Source: DATLAN01 sp035527455
GTDB taxonomy: Bacteria > Planctomycetota > Planctomycetia > Pirellulales > Thermoguttaceae
Reading direction: 5' to 3'
Length of the DNA stretch: 16,528 bases
Assembly: GCA_035527455.1 (NCBI GenBank)
Contig: DATLAN010000571.1
Location: 1 to 16,528 of the forward strand
Part shown: positions 7,037-15,700 of the stretch, one piece after another
Position numbering within the stretch: the stretch's first letter is position 1
Layout: every line of letters begins with the position of its first letter
The notes under the pieces: model-generated
Told to the model about the DNA's origin: nothing
What the model saw: only the letters and a program-made list of their open reading frames with translations
Databases searched by the model: none
Translations under genes and position numbers: made by a program

Positions 7037-8964
7037 TGTTTCAACTCCTCGACATAGCCTTGTACAACGCCAAGGGCGACCGGCGGGTCGTCAGCTTTCA
7101 TCCCGGCAAAGTGAACATCATCACGGGTGGATCGAAAACGGGCAAGACCGCTCTTATTGACATCGTGGACTATTGCCTTGGACGAAACGATTTCTCAGTT
7201 CCCGCTGGCGTTATTCGGGATACCGTGGTGTGGTATGCAGTCAGGATTCAGTCCGATGGCCAGCAGGTAATCGTCGGGCGGCCAACACCTCCCGGAGGGC
7301 AGAAGACCGGTTCCGAAGTGCTGCTGGAGGTCGGTAGTGAGGTGGAGCTGCCCTCATTCTCTGAATTGCGGCCGAATACAAATACGTCGGCGTTGAACTC
7401 CTTCCTGACCGAGTTGATCGGTATAACGCCGAACGAGTATGTTCCACCCGTTGGACAATCGCGCAACCCTTTGCGAGCCACAATCAGTCACGCGAAGTTC
7501 TACCTATTTCAGCCCCAGTACCGGATTGCTGATCGAACGGTTCTCTTCTATCGCCAGAACGAGACTTTCGTCCCGCAGGCCATCAAGGACACTCTTCCCT
7601 ATTTTCTCGGGGTTGTGGGAGACGAACGGTACGAGCGTATTCAGGCGCTGCGACGAGCCAGACGCGAGTTGAAGCTCTTGGAACGCAGGGCCGCAGATGA
7701 GGAGGCAATTCGTGGGCGAGACAACTCTCGGGCGTTGACCCTGCTGGTGGAGGCTCAGCAAGCTGGCGTTCTGCCTCCTACTGCGCCGCCAGAAGAGTTC
7801 GAGGAGATTGTCACCGTCTTGAGAGGTTGCCTTGAGTGGTCGCCCAATACCCCCGAGGCTCAAGAAAGCGACACGTTGCGTAGCCTCCAACAAGAAAGAG
7901 AACAGTTGCTCGCGGACCACCAGCAGGTACGGTCGGAGATTGAAGCAGCGAAGGCGTTCGGCCTTGAACAAGAGGACTTCTCTAGCGAAGTCACTGAGCA
8001 AAAGCACCGCCTCGAATCAATTGATCTGTTCGACGAGGGTTGTGCGGATAGCCACCACTGCCCTCTCTGTAACCAACAACTGCAAACGCCCACGCCGACC
8101 ACAACACAGATTACCAAGTCTTTAGCGAACCTCAACCTACAATTGGAGGCCGTCGTTCGCCAACGTCCTCGTCTGGCTGAATACATCAATGAACGAGAAG
8201 AGCGAGAGACTTCTCTACGGCAGAGTCTTGCCAGCAACCGAGCCTCCATCGAGGCCGTGGTCGCACAGGAGGAATTGTTGCAACTAGAACGAAGCCGGGA
8301 AGCGCAACAGGCCCGAGTTGTCGGTCGCGTGAGTCTGTTTCTCGAAAGCCTGGCGGCCACAGAAGAGAGCCACGAGCTACTCTCCAAGCTAGAGGCGGCT
8401 CGCGAGCGAGTCGCTCAGCTTGAGGCGGAAGTCTCCGACGAGGTAGTTGATGACAGGTTGGACGCATCGTTGCGAATCATCGGAGGCCAGATGTCCGCTT
8501 GGGCTCAGCAGCTTCAGCTTGAATACTCGCAGTTCCCGCTAGGGTTCAGCCTCCAAGACCTGACAGTAGTGGCATTCAAGGATACTGGACCAGTGCCGAT
8601 GTTCGAGATGGGAAGCGGAGAGAACTGGCTTGGCTGCCACTTGTTGACGCACCTAGCGATCCACCAATGGTTTGTTCAGAAAGACCGGCCGGTCCCACGC
8701 TTCTTGATGCTAGATCAGCCTACGCAGGTATATTTCCCAGCCGACGCCCCAGACAGTATGTCGGTTGAGGAACTGGGTGACGAGGATCGCGTGGCGGTAG
8801 AACGGATGTTTCGCCTGATCTTCGAGGTAGTGAAGAGACTGGCACCTCATTTCCAGGTCATCATTACTGAACATGCCGATCTCAAAGACGACTGGTTCCA
8901 GAGTGCGGTGATAGAGAAGTGGCGCGGCAACCACAAACTTGTACCCGAAGCGTGGCTGCAATGA
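7033..8964 (+). CDS. ABC-3C ATPase, DUF3732-type, Rad50-like
   Basis: The 643-residue protein is an SMC/Rad50-like ABC ATPase. Walker A is GGSKTGKT (32-39). A long charged, helical middle (about 200-480) looks like a coiled coil and contains CPLC (C343, C346) near its midpoint, like a zinc hook. The ABC signature region is MGSGENWLG (about 526-534), Walker B is FLMLDQPTQV (D561, Q562), and ITEHAD has H614 as the switch histidine. LDQP(S/T)QVYFP is typical of the DUF3732 ATPases of ABC three-component systems, as I recall them. The residue after the Walker B aspartate is Q where most ABC proteins have catalytic E. The start ATG 7033 overlaps the middle-component stop (ATGA); ATG 7036 is a second possibility. 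The likely role is sensing DNA or nucleoprotein and controlling the effector. Confidence 0.88.
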   Translation: MMFQLLDIALYNAKGDRRVVSFHPGKVNIITGGSKTGKTALIDIVDYCLGRNDFSVPAGVIRDTVVWYAVRIQSDGQQVIVGRPTPPGGQKTGSEVLLEVGSEVELPSFSELRPNTNTSALNSFLTELIGITPNEYVPPVGQSRNPLRATISHAKFYLFQPQYRIADRTVLFYRQNETFVPQAIKDTLPYFLGVVGDERYERIQALRRARRELKLLERRAADEEAIRGRDNSRALTLLVEAQQAGVLPPTAPPEEFEEIVTVLRGCLEWSPNTPEAQESDTLRSLQQEREQLLADHQQVRSEIEAAKAFGLEQEDFSSEVTEQKHRLESIDLFDEGCADSHHCPLCNQQLQTPTPTTTQITKSLANLNLQLEAVVRQRPRLAEYINEREERETSLRQSLASNRASIEAVVAQEELLQLERSREAQQARVVGRVSLFLESLAATEESHELLSKLEAARERVAQLEAEVSDEVVDDRLDASLRIIGGQMSAWAQQLQLEYSQFPLGFSLQDLTVVAFKDTGPVPMFEMGSGENWLGCHLLTHLAIHQWFVQKDRPVPRFLMLDQPTQVYFPADAPDSMSVEELGDEDRVAVERMFRLIFEVVKRLAPHFQVIITEHADLKDDWFQSAVIEKWRGNHKLVPEAWLQ

Positions 8965-8997
8965 GCCATATTGCGAAGACTCAGCCATGTTGGGCTG
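8953..8997 (+). other. Two short stem-loops at the end of the ABC-3C operon
   Basis: TGGCT (8953-8957) can pair with AGCCA (8964-8968) across the stop codon, and CAGCC (8982-8986) can pair with GGCTG (8993-8997). GGCTGCAA occurs at both 8954-8961 and 8993-9000. Neither stem is followed by a T run, so a Rho-independent terminator is not supported. They may be chance pairings in GC-rich DNA. Confidence 0.2.
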
Positions 8998-9020
8998 CAA
9001 GGATGTGGAAGTAACGGGAC

Positions 9021-9056
9021 ATGAGTACCAATCGCTATAGGGGAGACGGAGCGTGA
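9021..9056 (+). CDS. 11-codon upstream ORF before the RecD-like helicase
   Basis: ATG at 9021 opens an ORF encoding MSTNRYRGDGA, with TGA at 9054-9056. The stop overlaps the GTG start of the helicase gene (GTGA). It has no clear ribosome-binding site of its own. It could be a leader ORF that couples ribosomes to the helicase start, or a chance ORF. Its first nine bases (ATGAGTACC) nearly repeat those of the helicase (GTGAGTACC). Confidence 0.25.
   Translation: MSTNRYRGDGA
9039..9045 (+). promoter_or_regulatory. Ribosome-binding site for the RecD-like helicase
   Basis: AGGGGAG lies seven bases before GTG 9053 and supports that codon as the start. No convincing sigma70 promoter is seen in the 88-bp gap, so the helicase pair may be read through from the ABC-3C genes. 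Confidence 0.6.
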
Positions 9057-12000
9057 GTACCCACTTGTCAACCCGTTTGGTATGGCACGACCGGGCGTGG
9101 GATGGTTGCGTGTGCGACTGCCCGAGCAAGAACGCTTACTGCCTAGTCCATGTCCACGTCCGCGACAGTCGGGTTGATGACGCCGAGGACGCTGCGGCCG
9201 GCACCCCGCTAGGCGACCTGGATGGTTGGCAGCCGCCTTGCTCGCGTGACCCGATTGCCTTCTCGCCACGCGGCTTCAAGGTTACGCACAACGATCCTCT
9301 CGATTTCCGCAACCTTCCGCCGGTCAGCGAGGAATTGCCCCCTTACTCCGTATGCCCGTCGCCATACCGCTGGCTACGAGAGGAAAATGTCCGCGCGATT
9401 TGTGAGAATGAGAGGTTTGACATACGCGGCCCCAGCGATCCCAAGAGGAAGTTTGGCTGGGTGTTTGAGCCGGAGCGGCAGCTTACCCTGTTGACCAATT
9501 TCTGGGGCAAGCTGGAGAAGGGCAAGTCGCTCATTTTCTTCTACTGCAACCACGGCAACCCACTGGACGAAAGCCTCAATTGTATCCTTCTTGGCGTGGG
9601 ACGCATTTCCGAAATGGGCCGCCAACGCTACTTCGGCAAGAAGCTCCCCAAGTACGCTGACGATTACCCGGTCTGGTCCCGCTGCATCACGCACGATTTT
9701 GCGAACGAGGGATTCAGGCTTCCCTACCACGAGTACCTCCGTGCTGGCTACGATCCGACGAACATTATCTGTCGCGTCCCGGATGGTGCCATGCTTAATT
9801 TCTCCTACGTGGCGGAGCATGTCAACGACGACCTCGCGGTGGGCGCACTGGAACGGCTCGTCCAATCGGTCCAGACCGTGAAGGACGAAGGAAAGGTCGA
9901 GGGGGAGTGGGACCGGCACTTGGGCTGGCTCAACGATGTCCTTTCTGAAGTCTGGCAAGACCGAGGCCCGTTTCCGGGCATCGGCAGTGTGCTTCAGTTT
10001 CTCGGCTTTGTAACAGGCACCGCATTCCACCGTCAGTTCTTGCTTCCGCTTATCGAGAAGGGTGAGAACGGCTGGGAATACATCCAAGCCGTGTTGGAAG
10101 GACGCCGCACCTGCGAGGACAAGCGGTATTCGGCCGGCTTGAAGCAGGCGGGCCACCGATGGCGGGTGTACAGCGAATCCCGCCGCCGACTGCTATCCCT
10201 GCTCGTCCGATTTGAGTTGTCACCTCAACAGGTGCAGCGGGTAGCAAAACCTGATGAGCGGGAGACGGCGGGCATCGTGGCCAAGGATGCGGACCTCCTT
10301 GCCAACCCCTATCTCGTCTGCGAGATGGACCAGGGCGCGTCCGAGTCAGAGCCCATTGCCCTGGAAACCATCGACCACGGGATGCGGCCAGAGGGGGAAG
10401 CAGCCCGTTTTCTAGTCGAAGATGAAACCCTAGTCCATGACGACCCGCGGCGCGTCCGCGCGGTGGCCGTCGCCGTTCTCCAAGCAGCGGCGCAGAAGGG
10501 CGACACCCTCCTGCCGTTTGGGGAGGCCATTACGCGGATCAACAAACGGTTCCCCGAGCGCCGCGCCTGTCGTCCTGACCGTGAATTGGTTCTCGGTCAG
10601 GCAAGCTTCTACCAGGAATCGCTTCATTTTCCCGCTGAAAGCGACGCACCTACGATGGCGCTCAAGACGCTCGCAGAATTGGAGCAAGAGGTCAGCAGCC
10701 GGTTGGCGCGCCGTCTCAAGAAGCGAAACGACCCGCCAAAGCCAGGGTGGAATTGGGAGAACCTGCTGAAGGAGGCATTTAAGGAAGGCCGAGGATCGAG
10801 ACTACCGCCCGAGATCGAGGAGAGGGCTAGGAAAGAGAAGGCCGAGGCGCTGGAGAAGCTCTATCAAGCCCGATTCAGTATACTTTGCGGCCGAGCGGGG
10901 ACCGGCAAAACGTCGGTTCTGAGGGTCTTTCTCAATGGCCTAGAGGAACTGGAGGGCAAGAGCCCTGTTCTGCTCTTGGCTCCAACCGGAAAAGCTCGCG
11001 TTCGGTTGATGGACCGGACCAAGCGGGATGATGACACCGTGCGCGACGCCCTCACGATCCACCAGTTCCTTATGCGGAATGAGTGGCTCAATCCAGACAA
11101 TTTCGCTTTACGTTACCAGGGCGGACGACAGGCGGGGGCTCCTACGGTCATTATCGACGAAGCCTCGATGATTCCGATGGACTTTCTGGGCGTTTTGCTC
11201 CGGGCCTTGGATTTGAACAAAGTGACTCGCCTGATCCTGGTGGGCGATCCCAACCAATTGCCTCCTATCGGTCCAGGCCGCCCATTCGTGGACATCATTG
11301 CGTGGCTTGAAGAGCAGGACGACGAGAAGCTGCGCAAGACCTACCCGACCCAGTTCCAGCTACCTCACAAGCAGCGCAGTCAATGCCTCGCCCGGCTCAC
11401 GGAACGTGCCCGCCATCAGGACCATAACAGCCAAGCGCTGCGGCTGGCTGACGGCTACCTTCGCGATGATCCCACTCCTGGGGACGACGAGTTACTTTCC
11501 CTTGTCGCTCGTCAGCAAGTGGGAGGCGACTTAGAAGTCCACTTCTGGCGTGATAGCAGCCAGTTGGCGGAGATTCTCTCTGCCCGGATGCAAGCGTTGC
11601 TCAAGTTAAGCGGCGACAATCGGGACTACAAGACGTTCAACGCCAGCTTGGGCATTGCGGAAGATCGTGACCAAACGGACCCGCGGCAAGCCGAGCGATG
11701 GCAAATTCTGAGCCCCGTTCGGAACCACGACTTCGGCACGACGGAGATCAACCGTCGCATCCAACTGAAGTACCGTGGCGGTTTGATTGCCTCTGGCAAG
11801 CAACGATGGAGCGAAAGCGATCGGCCCTTCGGCGAGGAAGAGATCGTTTGGACTGACAAGGTAATTCAGGTCTTCAATCGTAAGACGAAAGCCCGGCCGC
11901 CAGGCGAAGGGCTGGATTACGTCGCCAATGGGGAGATCGGGCTGGTCCTCAGCACGAATGACGAAAGTCTGGATGTCGGATACTCGACCCAGCCGACGGT

Positions 12001-12697
12001 AACGTACCGGTACTACCGCAATCAGGTTGACGAGAACCTGGAACTGGCGTATGCCCTGACAGTCCATAAATCTCAAGGGAGCGACTTCGATATTGTGTTC
12101 TTGGTGTTGCCCAAGAAGGCTGCAACACTCACGCGCGAGTTGCTCTACACGGGATTAACCCGTTTTCGGCAGAAGATGGTCGTACTGATCGAAGGGGATA
12201 CTACCGTCTTGGAGAAGCTGCGCAGCCCACAATGCTCCGACACGCTACTGAGAAACACGAACCTGTTCGTGACGGCGGTGCGGCCAGAGTCGGTAGATCG
12301 GTACTATGCCGCTCACCTGATCCACCGCACACGTCCGTCTCCGTCGCACCCGGAAGGGATCATGGTCCGCTCTAAGTCCGAGGTCATTGTCGCCGACATT
12401 CTCGCCAGCCTGGGCATCACTGCCGAGTACGAGCAGAAACTCTCATCCAAAGACGATCCGAACGACTACCGCTTGCCCGATTTTACAGTGAGTTACGAAG
12501 GCGACACGTTCTACTGGGAGCATCTCGGGATGCTAAGCGTCCCTTCGTATCGCGAGCAATGGGAACGAAAGCGGCAGTGGTACAAAGACAACGGTTACGC
12601 GGCGCGTCTGATTACGTCCGAGGATGGCCCGGATGGCGGGATCGACGCATTGGAGATCGAGAGAATTGCGCGAAAGCGCATTCTGCTGGAAGACTAA
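9053..12697 (+). CDS. RecD-like SF1 helicase fused to a C-terminal PD-(D/E)XK-like nuclease
   Basis: The 1214-residue protein has three parts. The N-terminal 590 residues match no domain I can name; they begin with a cysteine cluster (C19, C21, C23, C30) that could bind metal. The helicase core has Walker A GRAGTGKT (613-620), motif Ia LLLAPTGKAR, Walker B IIDEASM (D702, E703), motif III VGDPNQLPP (D732 onward), TVHKSQGSDFD (1003-1013) and LLYTGLTR (about 1030-1037). This is the RecD/RecD2 pattern with a UvrD-like C-terminal half. Residues about 1100-1214 look like a nuclease: KSEVIVADIL (E1110), LPDFTV (D1143) and YWEHLGM (E1156, H1157), as in nuclease tails found on other bacterial helicases. 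It starts at GTG 9053 with a good SD. Likely role: unwinding and cutting foreign DNA. RecBCD or AddAB partners are absent. Confidence 0.88.
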   Translation: MSTHLSTRLVWHDRAWDGCVCDCPSKNAYCLVHVHVRDSRVDDAEDAAAGTPLGDLDGWQPPCSRDPIAFSPRGFKVTHNDPLDFRNLPPVSEELPPYSVCPSPYRWLREENVRAICENERFDIRGPSDPKRKFGWVFEPERQLTLLTNFWGKLEKGKSLIFFYCNHGNPLDESLNCILLGVGRISEMGRQRYFGKKLPKYADDYPVWSRCITHDFANEGFRLPYHEYLRAGYDPTNIICRVPDGAMLNFSYVAEHVNDDLAVGALERLVQSVQTVKDEGKVEGEWDRHLGWLNDVLSEVWQDRGPFPGIGSVLQFLGFVTGTAFHRQFLLPLIEKGENGWEYIQAVLEGRRTCEDKRYSAGLKQAGHRWRVYSESRRRLLSLLVRFELSPQQVQRVAKPDERETAGIVAKDADLLANPYLVCEMDQGASESEPIALETIDHGMRPEGEAARFLVEDETLVHDDPRRVRAVAVAVLQAAAQKGDTLLPFGEAITRINKRFPERRACRPDRELVLGQASFYQESLHFPAESDAPTMALKTLAELEQEVSSRLARRLKKRNDPPKPGWNWENLLKEAFKEGRGSRLPPEIEERARKEKAEALEKLYQARFSILCGRAGTGKTSVLRVFLNGLEELEGKSPVLLLAPTGKARVRLMDRTKRDDDTVRDALTIHQFLMRNEWLNPDNFALRYQGGRQAGAPTVIIDEASMIPMDFLGVLLRALDLNKVTRLILVGDPNQLPPIGPGRPFVDIIAWLEEQDDEKLRKTYPTQFQLPHKQRSQCLARLTERARHQDHNSQALRLADGYLRDDPTPGDDELLSLVARQQVGGDLEVHFWRDSSQLAEILSARMQALLKLSGDNRDYKTFNASLGIAEDRDQTDPRQAERWQILSPVRNHDFGTTEINRRIQLKYRGGLIASGKQRWSESDRPFGEEEIVWTDKVIQVFNRKTKARPPGEGLDYVANGEIGLVLSTNDESLDVGYSTQPTVTYRYYRNQVDENLELAYALTVHKSQGSDFDIVFLVLPKKAATLTRELLYTGLTRFRQKMVVLIEGDTTVLEKLRSPQCSDTLLRNTNLFVTAVRPESVDRYYAAHLIHRTRPSPSHPEGIMVRSKSEVIVADILASLGITAEYEQKLSSKDDPNDYRLPDFTVSYEGDTFYWEHLGMLSVPSYREQWERKRQWYKDNGYAARLITSEDGPDGGIDALEIERIARKRILLED

Positions 12698-12727
12698 CGG
12701 ATCACAGTATCGGAAGGGCTTTGTACC

Positions 12728-15700
12728 ATGCACGGGAAGATGGTTGTGCTGATGCGGGATGTCACCAAGGCGCTCTGTGCCTTCCTTGAACGGTCGCTTC
12801 CGAGACTGAAGGCCGATTGGTGGGCGAGCCTTGTTTTGCCCGCCCTTTCGTTCCAGCAGCGTCGAATAGCGGAACAGCAGGGGACGGCATCGCTGGCAAA
12901 ACTCGATCTTGCCGCCCTCATGCGCGTACTTGACCAGAACTGGCATGTCATATCGCAAGCCGAGAATCTCACTTTAGCCGACCGCAATTACTTGAAAGAG
13001 ATGTGCAGCGTGCGGAACCGTTGGGCGCACGTCGCGATGGCCGGGATTTCCGACGATGATGCGTACCGCGACCTTGATACCTTGCAGCGATTCGCCGCTG
13101 CAATCGGTGCAGAGAACGACACCATCGAGGCAATCAAGGTCGCTAAGAGTGAGTTGCGACCACGAGCAGTGATGGCAATCCCTCCACCGACAGAGGGGCC
13201 TCCCAAGCCACCTGAAACCGAGTTCACGGCAGGCCAGATCGTTGCCCCGAAGTCGAACCTCGCCAATACGGGCGCGGTGGTTGCGGTCATCCCAGGACAG
13301 CCGGAGAACCGCTACACGGTGTTCCATAGCGGAGCGAGTACGACTTACTATGCCTCACAACTCCAGGCAATTCAATCTGTTGCCGATAGCGCCCCTTGGC
13401 TCTCCCTCCCGGAATTTCATGCCCACCTGAGCGCACTGCAAATCTGCCAACCAAGCTTATCCAACCTCTACTCTCTGAACGCCGCCAAGGTAGACTTCGT
13501 TCCGTACCAGTACCGGCCGGTGCTGAAGTTTATCCATTCCGACCGTCCCCGCCTCTTGATTGCCGATGGCGTAGGTGTGGGAAAGACTATCGAAGCCGAG
13601 TTGATCCTGCGTGAACTCCAGGCCAGAACCGATGTCCAATCCGTGCTCATTATTTGCCCGAAGCCCCTGATCGTCGAGCGAAAGTGGGAACTCGAACTGA
13701 AGCGATTCGACGAGCGGTTCACCCATCTGGACGGCGGGACGCTACGGTACTGCATTGACGAGGCGGACCTGGAGGGCGAATGGCCGGAACTGCATTGCAA
13801 GACGATCATCCCGTACTCATTGTTCGATCAGACATTGCTACACGGCGAGACTCGCGGCACAAGGCGGTGCAAGGGGCTACTGGACCTGGACCCGCCGCCA
13901 CGATTTGACCTGGTGATTGTCGATGAAGCCCATCGCATTCGGAATACGGAAACTTACACCCACGACGGCGTTCGCTTCTTCTGCGATAACGCAGAAGCGG
14001 TCCTTTTTCTGACCGCGACGCCGGTGCAACTTGGCAGCGACGATCTCTTTGTACTGTTGAACGTCTTGCGGCCTGATCTGATAATTGATCGCGAGAGCTT
14101 CGCGCACATGGCTGCGCCCAACCCTCATATCAATCGCGCAGTGGACCTCGTTCGATCACAACAGGCTGGGTGGAACCAACTTGCGCGCGAGGCTATGGCC
14201 GAAGCGGCATCGACCGATTGGGGCCGCTCGATACTCCAGGACAATCCCGAGTTCCAGCGAGTCTATGATATGCTGGCGAGCGATTCGATCGGCCCTGAGC
14301 AGAGAGTGGATGCGATCAATAGCCTGGAACAACTGCACAGTTTCTCCCGCATCATCAACCGAACCCGACGCCGAGACATCGGCCAGTTCACCATTCGCCG
14401 ACCGGAAACTGTGGAAGTGCCCTTCACCCCAGAGCAGAAGGAATTGCATGACAGCATTATGGCGGTCCAAGCCGCAATCCTGACACGGTTGCATGGGAAC
14501 AGGAGCGTGAAGTTTCTAATGACAACAATCCGCAGGCAAGCGGCGAGTTGCCTGTTCGGACTTGCCCCATTGTTGGAGAACATCCTCACTCGACGCATCG
14601 ACGAACTGACTTGGCAAGAGGCCGACGATGCCCCGGATAGTCCCGACGCGGAATCGCTGGTCGAGATCGAATCGCAGATTTCTGCGGTACTGACGAAGGC
14701 TGAAAATCTTCCGAGTGACGATCCAAAACTGGCTGCTCTCTGTAGGATCATCGGCGAGAAGCAAACGCTGAACAACAACAAGGTCATTGTCTTCAGCAGT
14801 TTCCGCCACACGCTTTCCTACCTACAGAAGCACATCAAGAAGGATAGTCTTCGAGTTGGCATGGTCCACGGTGATACGCCGGATGAGGACCGTGTTGAAC
14901 TGCGAAACAGGTTCCGGCTTTCAAAGAGCGACTCGGATGCCCTGGACGTGCTTCTGTTTTCCGAGGTGGGGTGCGAGGGACTTGACTACGAATTCTGTGA
15001 TTGTATGGTCAACTACGACCTGCCCTGGAATCCAATGAGGATTGAGCAGCGAATTGGGCGCATCGACCGCCGTGGGCAGAAGAGCGAGTACGTAACCGTT
15101 TACAATCTGGTAACACCGGGGACTGTGGACGCGGAGATTTACCATCGCTGCCTCTGGCGGATCGGGGTCTTTGAGCGGGAGATCGGAGCTAGCGAGGAAA
15201 TCCTGGGCCAGATTACCCGTGAGATTCGTGACATCGCGGAAAACCTATCGCTGACCCCCAACGAGCAGCGTGAGAAGCTCCAACAGCTAGCCGACAACCA
15301 AATCCGCTTGATTCGAGAGCAGCAGGAATTGGAGGACAAACAAGCCGCATTCTTCGGATTGAAGCTGCCGGAGCTTCAGACGAAAAAGGACATCGAGGAC
15401 GCTTCGAGCTACTGGTTGTCGTCTCAGGCAATCCACAACCTCGTTGTTCGCTACCTTCAGGATTCGCTTGGCACGGGACAGGAATACATCCTCGGCGACA
15501 AGCCCCTCAAGACCTTGCGGCTGTCACAGGAGGCACGTGACAGGCTCTTGAATGAATACCGGGCGCAGCATCGTCGCAAAGGAACCATCGACCGGCAGTG
15601 GGAAGAATGGCTCAAAGGAGCGGCCCCTCATCTGACCATTACGTTCGATGCGCCTTGTGCCGTTGACCACCCAGAGGCCGTGCTCCTGGGACCACTCCAT

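Noticed and set aside
8953..8997. Rho-independent terminator after the ABC-3C genes
   Set aside because: The stems are only five base pairs and no T run follows.
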